Source: Chara braunii (taxonomy: Eukaryota; Streptophyta; Charophyceae; Charales; Characeae). Taken from it: 26,795 nucleotides of DNA. Location of the stretch: assembly GCA_003427395.1 (NCBI GenBank), contig BFEA01000255.1:1820187-1846981 (forward strand), read 5' to 3'. The notes below the pieces were generated by a model. It did not search any database, had not been told where the DNA came from, and saw only the letters and a list, made by a program, of their open reading frames with translations. Positions 8,383-16,289 of the stretch are shown here, piece after piece (positions within the stretch are counted from its first letter, which is position 1; each line of letters opens with the position of its first letter). A program made the position numbers and the translations under genes.

Positions 8383-8846
8383 TTCTGTATAAAGCTTGGT
8401 GGAGGAAGACTGCTGCTGCTCTCAACATCGGGGAAGTCATATCCACGTGCGTTTTGGTATGAGGCATAATACATATAGTAATAGTAGTAGTACTGGTAGA
8501 GATTGTAATAAGAATTCGGGTACTTCTGGGCGCAAAGCAGGAGTTTAGCGAAAAGGCCTAGCGTCTTCAAGGTGTACATGAACTCCAACTCGCAGTCGCT
8601 AGAGACGCCAGCTGGCAGAGCCTCGTTGTACGTGGAATTTATGGCCAAGCAGCAGCTCGCAGTAGGCACGGGCCGCGAGGCAGGACAAGCTGCGCTGAGG
8701 GATTGGATTTTCTCAGGCGTGCTGTAGGATGACGGACATGTCTGTCCTGCAGCCAAAGGCAGGAAGAAAGCAGCGGCGGCGCAAAGGAGAAGAACAACCG
8801 CAGCTGCACTTGAAGAAGAAGACGCCATCGCCGTCTTGGCAGCCAT
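8379..8846 (-). CDS. Secreted Cys-motif protein, LORELEI-like/SPARK-type, with Tyr-rich tail
   Basis: A 155-residue protein. The start at 8846 is the first ATG of the frame and has G at -3 and +4; frame sequence upstream lacks ATG and is probably 5' UTR. Residues 1-35 are a signal peptide (Ala/Ser/Leu-rich core, likely cut near LAAG/QT). The mature part has C-x16-C-x10-CC-x18-C-x19-C and a block SDCELEF.YTLKTLGLFA before the last Cys. This resembles LORELEI-like GPI-anchored co-receptors of FERONIA-type kinases and, more broadly, SPARK-domain proteins, where CC, a DC..(M/F)F.Y block and GLFA..C are typical. One NST glycosylation site is present. The family's FACP-type Cys and a hydrophobic GPI tail are missing. 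Instead residues ~115-135 hold about 15 Tyr, encoded by TAC/TAT repeats, and the end is Ser/Pro-rich. No strong internal splice donor was seen. Coding status is fairly secure; the family call is inference. Confidence 0.6.
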   Translation of the reverse strand: MAAKTAMASSSSSAAAVVLLLCAAAAFFLPLAAGQTCPSSYSTPEKIQSLSAACPASRPVPTASCCLAINSTYNEALPAGVSSDCELEFMYTLKTLGLFAKLLLCAQKYPNSYYNLYQYYYYYYMYYASYQNARGYDFPDVESSSSLPPPSFIQN

Positions 8847-9169
8847 AGCTCCCAAGGATCTCGCCGTCGTCCGACTCCGATTCCACAAGACAAATAACAA
8901 CGAAGCAAGCAGCGCCGAGCGCCGAGCGCCGCCGAGCTCGACGCGGAGATGGCCAATCAGCAATTTCTAATGTCGAAACTGTCACTCCCAACACAACACT
9001 TCACAAGCCCCCGCGCGGAGAAGACCCTCGATCTCGATCTGCGGTCAAATCCACTGAAAAGACAACTGACCAGGAGAACCAAGAGTAGGAGAAGGAGATG
9101 GACTCGTGATCAGAAGGAAGACGGAGTGTTAACTGATGAGAGAACACGACCGGCGGGGAGTACAATAAT
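8847..9169 (-). promoter_or_regulatory. Upstream/5' UTR region of the secreted-protein gene
   Basis: A GC-rich minus-strand stretch upstream of the ATG, open as far as 8963 but starting from a non-ATG codon. No TATA box is evident. A CTT/TCT-rich segment (minus, about 9100-9060) is a possible 5' UTR pyrimidine tract. The transcription start cannot be placed from sequence alone. Confidence 0.3.
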
Positions 9170-9226
9170 AATGTGCGCTAGCTGTAATAATGCGCGCTAG
9201 CTACAACAATGTGCGCTACCTGTAGC
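9170..9226. repeat. Three-copy 19-bp repeat containing GCTAGC-like palindromes
   Basis: Units at 9170, 9189 and 9208 read AAT.TGCGCTAGCTGTA-like sequence, with an exact 19-base period. It lies about 325-380 bases upstream of the secreted-protein ATG, so a regulatory role is possible but unproven. Confidence 0.85.
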
Positions 9227-9342
9227 CAGCGCTGCTGCTTGGAGATGGAGATGGTGAGCGTCCCCTCCCTCTCTGCGCCAAGGCCGTACCACAGTACAGC
9301 GATGCTGAGTCCATGGCCTTCGCCATGTACTTATTTGATTTC

Positions 9343-9760
9343 AAATTCATAAAAGATGCAGCCTTCCGCATCTCCCGCGCTTCCTGTCTCTCTGTTTGGG
9401 CCTCGCCACACCGCTCGCGGAATTTGCAAAATGGAGCGTGTATCTTCCGCAAAAACAAGGAAAGATACACCGGCCATAGATCTTGTCTTTTTCAAATCAC
9501 AAAAGATGCAGCCTCTCGCATCTCCCCCCCTTCCTCTCTCTAAGTTTGGACCTCGCCACACCACTCGCGGAATGTGCAAAATGGAGCGTGTATCTTCCGC
9601 AAATACAAAGAAAGATACACCGGCCATAGATCTTGGGCCTCGCAATACTCTTGAAATGCACAAAAGACAAAAATCATGTCGCTGTATCTTTCCATGTTCT
9701 AGCGGAAGATTCGCTCTCGTTTTGCACCTTTCAAGAGTAGTGCAGCGAGGCCCCTTGTCT
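9343..9760. mobile_element. 150-bp tandem duplication facing an inverted copy (fold-back cluster)
   Basis: AAAAGATGCAGCC..CGCATCTCC, then GG.CCTCGCCACACC.CTCGC, then GCAAAATGGAGCGTGTATCT and GAAAGATACACCGGCCATAG, occurs twice with a 150-base period (for example TGCAAAATGG at 9425 and 9575). A third related segment at about 9655-9755 is in reverse orientation. The last unit also has near-inverted ends, GGGCCTCGC..TACTCTTGAAA against its complement at 9720-9755. A relative lies at 4422-4515. The pattern suits a MITE/fold-back family that multiplied locally. Confidence 0.75.
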
Positions 9761-9899
9761 TTTTCACATTCCGTGAGTGGTGTCGCGATGGCCTTTCCTC
9801 CCTCCCTCTTCATTGCGGTCGGAGCAAATGGACAACTCGGCCGTGGTCCCACTTCATTGTCATCGGGCCTCGCGACACGACTATCGAAACGAGAAAAGA

Positions 9900-9978
9900 A
9901 TGCAACATATCATGTTGCATGTCCTCGCCACGGGTGTCCAGATGCGTCCATTACTATGAATAGTAACGGATGCATCTG
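9900..9978. repeat. Two adjacent strong palindromes
   Basis: ATGCAACAT-ATC-ATGTTGCAT (9900-9920) is perfect with 9-bp arms. The second (9939-9978) has 19-base arms, CAGATGCGTCCATTACTAT against ATAGTAACGGATGCATCTG, with two mismatches and a 2-base spacer. Both could extrude as cruciforms or be remnants of fold-back elements. Confidence 0.9.
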
Positions 9979-10066
9979 ACCACTTTCTGGGGAAGATGTA
10001 CTCGTGCATTTCCGGTTTGGACAGCGCTGTGGCCAGGGCATTCGTGTAGTTAGTTGCAGGAAGTCT

Positions 10067-10220
10067 GAAGTCTGTGGCGGGAAAAGCAGCGCGGACGTGG
10101 GAAGTCTGTGGCGCGGGAAAAGCAGCGTGGACGTCGTTTCCCGCCATCGCCCCACATGCCATCAAATAGTAGAGTTCACTATTGCTGCGTGACGGTGTGG
10201 GACGGTGTGGGATGGTGTGG
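10067..10220. repeat. 34-bp duplication and 10-bp triplicate
   Basis: GAAGTCTGTGGCG.GGGAAAAG followed by CAGCG.GGACGT occurs twice (10067 and 10101). Further on, GACGGTGTGG occurs three times in tandem (10191-10220, the third with one change). Confidence 0.88.
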
Positions 10221-10409
10221 GACTGTTAAGAACTTTTGATTGTGTTTTATACCGACGGTGGGATGATGCATCCCATCATTTAGGGCAGGGAGCATTGGTG
10301 TTACTTTGCTTTAGGGGTCCCGTGTGGAATGGATTGAGGGGCAATAGGGTGTAGTTCACTATCCTCGTTTTCATGGCGTAGAATACTATTCGTCTTTTTT
10401 TCTTCTTCT

Positions 10410-10411
<2 letters not shown>

Positions 10412-10453
<42 letters not shown>

Positions 10454-10567
10454 GACAATTCATTATTGGAAAATGACTCGGAGGCCGGGAATCCCTCCAC
10501 AAAACAACCCCGAATGCTGGGCCAATACCCAGAGTAGGCTGCGGCTGGAAACCGGGTCCAGCGTCCC
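10412..10567 (-). mobile_element. Retroelement 3'-tail family, copy B, ending in poly(A) (minus)
   Basis: Read on the minus strand: GGGACGCTGGACCCGGTTTC, then CAGC, then TGGAGGGATTCCCGGCCTCC (10499-10480), about 30 further bases, and a run of 38 A (10449-10412). The same 20-base block is at 11787-11768 and the GGACCCGGTTTCC block at 2866 and 24521. Poly(A) ends and dispersed copies indicate a LINE or a SINE using a LINE tail. No coding region is attached here, so it is a truncated copy. Confidence 0.7.
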
Positions 10568-10570
10568 ATA

Positions 10571-10636
10571 GAAGACCAATTGGCCCAAAAGCCTACAACT
10601 CTTGAAGACCAATTGGCCCAAAAGCCTATAACTCCT
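10571..10636. repeat. 33-bp tandem duplication
   Basis: GAAGACCAATTGGCCCAAAA followed by GCCTA.AACTC occurs twice head-to-tail (10571 and 10604). The 33-base period keeps frame, but no gene is recognised around it. Confidence 0.9.
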
Positions 10637-10698
10637 GCCAGTACTTGGCCCAGCTATCGTTGCCGAGCCTGGAATCCCCCTGCGCGCCAATTTTTGCT

Positions 10699-10741
10699 GA
10701 AGCGCCAGGGTACGGTTTCAAATTTTTTTGGCTGGCGCTTC
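10699..10741. repeat. 10-bp inverted repeat
   Basis: GAAGCGCCAG (10699-10708) and CTGGCGCTTC (10732-10741) are exact reverse complements; with one bulge the pairing extends to CAGC. A nearby GGTACC-type pairing (10707-10765) is weaker. Confidence 0.75.
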
Positions 10742-10869
10742 CAGCCATTGAGGTCCGGTACCCTGAAGCCCCAACTTTGCGTAGCGTTAACGGCAACGGC
10801 CCGCAGCCGATGTATGGGCCAAGTACTGGAGGGAGATCCCACTAGCATTGTATGTGGAGTAGTGTAGAG

Positions 10870-11700
10870 GGCGTGTGACCCGCCTCCGCCGTCGATGGGA
10901 ATGGGGATCGGTGGTTTTGTTTTTCCTGTATTTTAGCCCTCGAAAATATATGTTTTTTTGGAGCATCCCATTGGGTGGTCCTTCTTTTGTTTTGCTTGCC
11001 GTGTTCCTCTGGGGGTCCCGAACGTGAGTGAAAATCAGACCCATTTTTTTTGTGTTGCTTTTCACTCACCTTTCACTCACCTTTGGGTCGTGGCCCATGC
11101 GTGGAAGAGAGGCCGAAAACAAGATTTTTCGGTGTTTCCCATCATGAGTTAATGTCAGTCCGTGTCAGACCCTCGTCCAAGTTGTCTGTAGTCCCCACAA
11201 ATGTTTCACATGGGCAATGCTGTTGTCCTCTTCCTTTGACATGCATGTGCCCCCTTATTTTTTGGGAGGTGTTTGGGAGGGTTCGATACCCTCACCTACA
11301 GCAAATGGTGTGTGGAGTTACTCTTGCCCTTGTTTTTTTACGTTTATTTTCCCTATTTCACGCTGCCACCCACCTGTCCCCCACCCGTCCCCCACCCGTC
11401 ACACTAATCCACATACCTGCATACCTGGCTAGTGGGATCCCCCTCCTGGTGGTTTAAACAAAGATTCAACTGGACAATAAAGGCTAACAACCCAGATCTA
11501 GTAGGCGAGATCAGGCCCAAAACCACAAAATAAGTTCTGTGGCCTCATCCCATAAATGCCAGGAAATGACTGTTCTGTTATTGTCTGAGAATGTAATCCA
11601 TCTAAATGGTTTACCCCATGCAGCTCCCATACTGACTTTCGTCTTCTGATGGAGAACGTCAGCAAGCTTGGCTTTCCTCCATTTTGCCACAGTGAGGTTC
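10870..11700. other. No supported gene
   Basis: No gene, RNA or element is recognised. The minor features seen are a short TTTCACTCACC duplication near 11055-11080 and CCCACCCGTCC repeats near 11375-11400. Confidence 0.55.
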
Positions 11701-11711
11701 CTTATAGCATT

Positions 11712-11830
11712 TTTTTATTTTTTTTAACACAAGAGAAAGCATTGTATTATTACCACACCAAAAAAGGGGAGGCCGGGAATCCCTCCAAAAACAACCCGGA
11801 AATGGGGTACTGGGACCATTACCCAGTTTA
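11712..11830 (-). mobile_element. Retroelement 3'-tail family, copy C, A-rich end (minus)
   Basis: The minus strand reads CTGGGTAATGGTCCCAGTAC, then TGGAGGGATTCCCGGCCTCC (11787-11768), and after about 40 bases reaches TTAAAAAAAATAAAAAAATG (near 11727-11705). The block order matches copy B at 10412-10567. The MITE at 11858-12275 lies only a few bases from this copy. Confidence 0.65.
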
Positions 11831-11854
11831 GGTGCAGGCGTTGGGAGATTAGTC

Positions 11855-12278
11855 TAAGGGCATACTCACACGGGGACCTATAATCCCAAAATCCCAAAAA
11901 AAAAGGGAAAAGGCGGGTCACAGGGATCTACCAAATTCGCAAATGTACTATTCCAGTGCCCATTTGTCAGCGGCCTGGGAAGCCGGGGGGCAAGGGATTT
12001 TGCGGTCACCTCCAGAGGTGACCACAGATTCCCTTTTTTTTTTTTGCATTTTCTTTAAAAATTAGCAAAAATTCGTTCACAAAAGTTCTTGCACAATTGG
12101 TGGATGGAGCCGTGTGACCAGCCAAGTACCAAATCCCCATTTCTCCAGACAGCCGCAACCTTGTCCCATCTGAAAAGGTACAGCAGTGTGACGTGAACCA
12201 TGACCAAAACCCTCAAATCGGCCCTTCCCAAATCCGCATATTTTGCGGATTTGGGGTCGCCGTGTGAGTATGCCCTAA
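11855..12278. mobile_element. PIF/Harbinger-type MITE with TAA target-site duplication
   Basis: The element (11858-12275, 418 bp) has 21-bp terminal inverted repeats beginning GGGCATACTCACACGG; the arms differ at one position. It is flanked on both sides by TAA (11855-11857 and 12276-12278). A 3-bp TAA/TTA target site with GG-starting TIRs is the hallmark of PIF/Harbinger elements. There is no transposase, so it is non-autonomous. Internal hairpins are GGTCACCT..AGGTGACC (12004-12023) and CCAAATCCGCA..TGCGGATTTGG (12228-12254), the second directly next to the right TIR. Near-intact TIRs and TSD suggest a fairly recent insertion. Confidence 0.85.
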
Positions 12279-12457
12279 GACAGATATGGGCAAATGCGGA
12301 CCGCTGCCTTGACACTCCCAACCTTGGAAAACAAAAGGGGAAAAAAAAAAAATTCAATGCCGCACGGCCTTAGGAAAAGCCAAACAAACCGAAACAACCC
12401 CCCAAAATAAACCGGAGGCAGATCAAAATATGGTACCAAAAAAACCCAAATTGAAAT

Positions 12458-12723
12458 ATGAACCGAAAAATCTCACAAGTCTCGCTCTTCGAGCCTTTGA
12501 TTTTAGAGAATTGCAAGGTACAACAGTTGATACACAAATTTATCAACATTTGTATGATTCATGGGAAAAAAACAAAATCTCGTGCTATTGTTTATAAAAC
12601 TTTCTATTGTCTAGCTAATGAGAACTTCACCCTCCTATCTTCTCTACTTATATCTCTGACGCATCTAAAAAAGCCTACTGAGTCCTGGCTAAAAACTCTT
12701 ATAGCAAATTTGAACTTGCTTCT

Positions 12724-12726
<3 letters not shown>
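12458..12726 (+). pseudogene. Ribosomal protein S7-like fragment, possibly mitochondrial rps7 (NUMT)
   Basis: An ATG-started frame of about 90 codons reads KVQQLIHKFIN.CM.HGKKT, then RAIVYKTFYCLAN. This fits the conserved N-terminal region of S7 ribosomal proteins (two helices ending in GKK, then IVY.A/TF). Sequence after residue ~60 no longer looks like S7, and the frame runs into a 41-base T run, so it is truncated (full S7 is about 150 residues or more). The segment is distinctly AT-rich next to GC-richer flanks, which suits an inserted organelle fragment. The match rests on one short block, so chance resemblance remains possible. Confidence 0.4.

Positions 12727-12767
<41 letters not shown>
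12727..12767. repeat. 41-base T run
   Basis: A pure poly(T) tract, the longest in the window. It could be a minus-strand poly(A) tail, but no minus-strand retroelement was recognised directly beside it. Confidence 0.97.
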
Positions 12768-12770
<3 letters not shown>

Positions 12771-12965
12771 CTGCCTTCTCCTAAGGCTACACAGAGGACC
12801 CCTGCAAGCATATCTTTCTCCCTCTCTTCGGTGAAGGGAGGTTACCTCTCTTGGTGGAGAGGCGTAACGACATGCTTGCTCCTTTGCCCTAGTGTTTTAG
12901 GGTGCAGGGATAGGGCCGCCGGTGGGGGCCCGGCTAACACAAGGACCGAGCAGTCTCTACGAAAA

Positions 12966-13298
12966 AGATATGCAGATTGATCCTCTGAAAAAGGTATGCA
13001 GATCGATCCTCTCTCTGAAGCCTGCCCCCAGGAATCACTGGAAGACAAATTACACCTTCGGTGGGAATGTGTTGTTGCCAGGGGCTTATGGGAGTGGCTC
13101 AGTAGGATGTGGTTCTTTGCATATGGTCCGGATACAGTATGGACCAAAGAGTTCATCTTGATGGGGAATGGTGCAAAGGATCCTAAGATGGTAGTTGCTA
13201 ACAAGTTTCGAGTCGCAGGTTTTTGGATACTGTGGCTCACCAGACTATTCGTCTTTTGCCTCCTCACCTGCTACGAGTCTCATGGGGACTCACACTAG
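12966..13298 (+). pseudogene. LINE ORF2 C-terminal fragment
   Basis: The plus frame from about 12996 reads CPQESLEDKLHLRWEC.VAR, GLWEWLSRMW and FRVAGFWILWLTR. The pattern Cys, Glu-Ser, His-Leu, W-x-Cys, AR-x-(L/V)W, then (I/L)LWL-x-R is characteristic of the region after the reverse transcriptase in plant LINEs (zf-RVT-like). No RT is attached and the frame ends 13298, so it is a fragment. A 26-bp tandem duplication (TGCAGAT.GATCCTCT at 12971 and 12997) lies at its start. It may come from the same LINE family as 22797-24660. Confidence 0.55.
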
Positions 13299-13495
13299 CA
13301 CTTGTTACTTATTTATGGACGGAATCACGGCCAGATGCATACAGGTCCAGCCCGTCAGATACACTTAGTATAGTGCTACTGTGAGCGTGCCCTCAGTTGG
13401 TACACCCAAAGGAGGTCCGTCCACATTAGGGCCATTACAAAAATACCTCTTATGTAATAGCCACCAAAAAAAGGGAGAATCCAGCGCGTGCGCGC

Positions 13496-13496
<1 letters not shown>

Positions 13497-13545
<49 letters not shown>
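13497..13545. repeat. (GA)n microsatellite
   Basis: About 24 GA units directly downstream of the LINE fragment and preceded by a GCGTGCGCGC motif. Confidence 0.97.
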
Positions 13546-13548
<3 letters not shown>

Positions 13549-13599
13549 GGCGCAAAAAAAAATTAGTTGTGTCGTATGCAACCCATCCCATCACATGGA

Positions 13600-14235
13600 C
13601 TCGCAGAGGGAGTTGGTAGGAAGTAGAAGAAATTGTTTGGCAATTTTTTTTATTTTTTATTTTTTTTTAGATCTCATTAGAGAAAAAAGAAAGTGATGGG
13701 GCCGGCCTCTCCACGTACAGACCGGTTTCAGGGAGCATTACCCCAGTTCGTTTCAGTAGCCACCTAGCTAACCTCATAACTGCCGAAGAAAAGGTTCCAA
13801 CAGGCAAAAAACAACTCACAAGGGAGAGGACAACAAACAGGGAAAAAACAACTGGAGAAGAGGGAGGAGAGAAGGGACTCCCTACCCAAGCCTATAGACA
13901 ACCGTCTATTAAGCGAAGTTACCTTAAAGTTTCAAGTTACCGAATCTAAAGACGCCCCTCCCTTAATTCCTACCCTCCGCCCACCCAACCTAGTACAGCC
14001 TATGTAAAGAGTACTATGTGTGGCTCCCTGAGTCTAACTAGGACTCAGGCTTTCTAAACCTACCCTTCTCTGAAACCCAGGAATATCTGGGCCCTCGACC
14101 TCGTGGGATCTAACCCCGAGAGGTCAGGTGGGAACCTCAAACACACTCCTAACCACTTTCCCATCACCCCAAGTCCCTAACCTCTACCCTTTCGCTCACC
14201 AATCCTTTTTTTTTTTTTTACTTGCAATCATCTAA
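13600..14235. other. No supported gene
   Basis: I see no gene or recognisable element. The left part is purine-rich (13790-13880) and the right part pyrimidine-rich, ending in a T run near 14207-14219. Confidence 0.55.
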
Positions 14236-14237
14236 TT

Positions 14238-14620
14238 CTACCAGTAACTGAATTCGATAACTTTGACTCCTGGCTTCGTATTTTCACCTTCCTAATCGAA
14301 GCTGCTGAGCCAAGGGGAAAATACCATCTTTCCTTCCAGTGTGACAGCTGCCAGCTGGTTCCCCCCGGCCCACGCGAACAGGAACTACCTCCTGCCTCTT
14401 TGTGACCTGCCCTTGTCTGCCTTTCGTACCCAGTCTGCTGCTATCATCGCCCGATCTGTTGACGATTTGTTTCTGAACAGGATGTTGTTCTGGTCCTCCC
14501 AAATCACCCACATGATGGCCGAATGGATTGCCTGGGCCATATAGCCCCATCCTTGCTTACGAAAGAACAGAGGAGGGAGTTTGGCACAATCTCATGGTCA
14601 ATGCACCCATCTCCATAAGT
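14238..14620 (+). pseudogene. Frameshifted coding remnant, family unknown
   Basis: Three plus-strand frames join into one protein-like trace. The first, 14250-14365, reads EFDNFDSWLRIFTFLIEAAE. The second, about 14341-14544, reads RTQSAAIIARSVDDLFLNRM and MAEWIAWA. The third, about 14538-14617, reads APSLLTKEQRREFGTISWSM. The first shift falls in a C-run (CCCCCC near 14360). No domain is recognised. The composition and repeated frameshifts suggest an old transposon-encoded or captured ORF. Confidence 0.4.
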
Positions 14621-15390
14621 CATGGTATGATATCAGGAAGGCGTAGAAGCAACACTGTTTCCATTACAAAAAAAAAAAAAAAAACTCTTTGAATTCAGAC
14701 TAGTGAAACTTTATACAATATAATGACGTCCTTTTATTTGCGAGGATCTGGCTGCTCGCCAGGCCTAAGGGGGGGCCCTATTTGCAATCTGTGCCGGCCT
14801 TAAGTGAAGGCGGGCCTGATAAAATTATGAGAGGCCCATTGTTCTCCATTTCGCATTTGGGGTTCAGACAGTTGCGTCGCATCAGTTGGTCGAGGAAATC
14901 CAGGCCACGGCCAGCAGCACTTTGTTTCGGCCTTCTAGGCCTTTCTGGGAAGCAGGCCCTGGGCCACACGCACAGCAGAAGGCACGATTGGCAGTTGGGC
15001 GGTAACTGTACGGGGCCCAGGGCACAGGGCCTACCGGAAGCTTTTGGGCACAGGCCCAGCCAAGCCAGGCAGCAGACCAGGTCAGGCTCTTTCCATATGG
15101 GAAAGAGCTCGCTGCCTGGAAAAGCATTCGGGCACTTGCCAATTGTGCGGCAGCATTGCTTGAGCCTGCGCTCGCGTGCTGTGCCCTGCGCTAGGCGAGG
15201 TGTTTGCGCACGTGCGGTCGTGTAAGCCAGGGTGCTGCTGAGGGCAGCGCCATAGCCCAACTTCCATAGCTGGCTGGGCTTGGGTGTACAGCAAGGTGTA
15301 GTGGTGGTCCTCGTGCATGAGGGAGAAGACATCGGTGAGAGACAAGGGAGAGAGAAAGAGAGATGAGGATGATGACGTGAGGGCACATAC

Positions 15391-15530
15391 CTGGTCTTTA
15401 CGATAGTCTGCAAGGGGTGACATCTTCATGTACTTCGGTGCTGCTATTGACGTCAACAGTTGCATTGTCAATTCGTAAGCTAGAAGTAGCTGTGGGATAG
15501 TAGTCTGGGCGCTGAGTGCCAAGTAGGGGG
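15391..15530 (-). CDS. Possible exon ending at a strong splice donor
   Basis: The minus strand carries an open frame reading LTSIAAPKYMKMSPLADYRK, then DQ, followed immediately by CAG/GTATGT (donor at 15391/15390). This is a near-ideal eukaryotic 5' splice site, followed by a pyrimidine-rich stretch (CTCTCTTTCTCTCTCCC) typical of an intron. A plausible continuation is the minus frame around 15320-15082, but the acceptor is unclear. No protein family is recognised; confidence is low. Confidence 0.25.
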
Positions 15531-15730
15531 GAAGGACTCTGGATACTTATGTTGGTGATGGGGAGAGTATGCTCTCATTGACACTCGAATTCAGTATTTT
15601 GCTTCTCCATTTGTGTAACATCGGACCGGGTGCAATTCTGCTTTCGGTACAGTGTGGGACTTCCTGGCTTTCAATGTGATTCCGCAATCTGAAATCTGTC
15701 ATTTCGATATTGTTCATTTTCCTTGCAATT

Positions 15731-15750
15731 TGGTATTGGAGCTGGTTCGA
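15731..15750 (+). other. Primer-binding-site-like sequence
   Basis: TTGCA-ATT-TGGTATTGGAGC-TGGTT resembles the initiator-tRNA-Met primer binding site of plant LTR retrotransposons (TGGTATCAGAGC) with two mismatches, preceded by a CA that could end a 5' LTR. The gag-like remnant lies 1.4 kb downstream on the same strand. No matching LTR pair was found in the window, so it may be coincidence. Confidence 0.25.
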
Positions 15751-15847
15751 ACTACACTTGCTGGTTCTTCACAATAGCTGTTCGGTGCTTCGCTTGTGAT
15801 GGTGGGGCAGTGATAACGCTTGTGCGTTGAATGTGTGGCGGCCCAGG

Positions 15848-16042
15848 GTCGTATGGGCGCGCCAGGAAGGCTATGTGGTAACATTGGGGTGTATGTTGGA
15901 TGATGATAACTCACTGATGTGGCATTTAAGCCGAGGTGGAACTGCATTTCACTACTTTGTTGTGCCAAAGCAAAGACTGGTCATCATAAATGCACGTCAG
16001 GTTGCTGCCGAGAAATCTGTGGTTGGGGGCACCGTTATGAGG
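15848..16042 (+). CDS. Possible internal exon, family unknown
   Basis: A plus-strand open segment (GYVVTLGCMLDDDNSLMWHL, SRGGTAFHYFVVPKQRLVII) of about 65 codons starts just after an acceptor-like GGCGGCCCAG/G and ends at ATGAG/GTATGTT, a good donor. A following acceptor-like CTTCCTGGGCAG (near 16176) leads into further short open sequence, with a GTAAGT donor near 16278. The composition is protein-like but I recognise no family, and the splice phases do not settle one model. Confidence 0.3.
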
Positions 16043-16289
16043 TATGTTGCTCTCATCCTTATCTACCCTCTTTGTTACTTCTTATCGTGAGGAAGTGAGT
16101 TCTATCTTGAGAGTCCTCTCGATGTGAGGTGTCGCAAGGGCTCAACATTGAGAGTTGACATTCTTCCTGGGCAGCAAGCTGGTGGGAGACGGGCGAAGCC
16201 TCTGAAGGGCCCTGGACGAAGCACTCGGGTCACGGTCACCATGCCAACCCGCTGGGACTAGTACACGCATGCTTTGCTGTAAGTCCTTG

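Noticed and set aside
9343-9979. Overlapping 170-207-codon frames on both strands
   Set aside because: They are produced by the 150-bp tandem duplication, whose length is a multiple of three. The product is repeated and unrelated to any known family.
14778-15413. A 211-codon minus-strand frame overlapping a 147-codon plus-strand frame
   Set aside because: The region is GC-rich, which lengthens frames by chance on both strands. Neither product has a recognisable motif, and a good splice donor (15391) cuts the minus frame.
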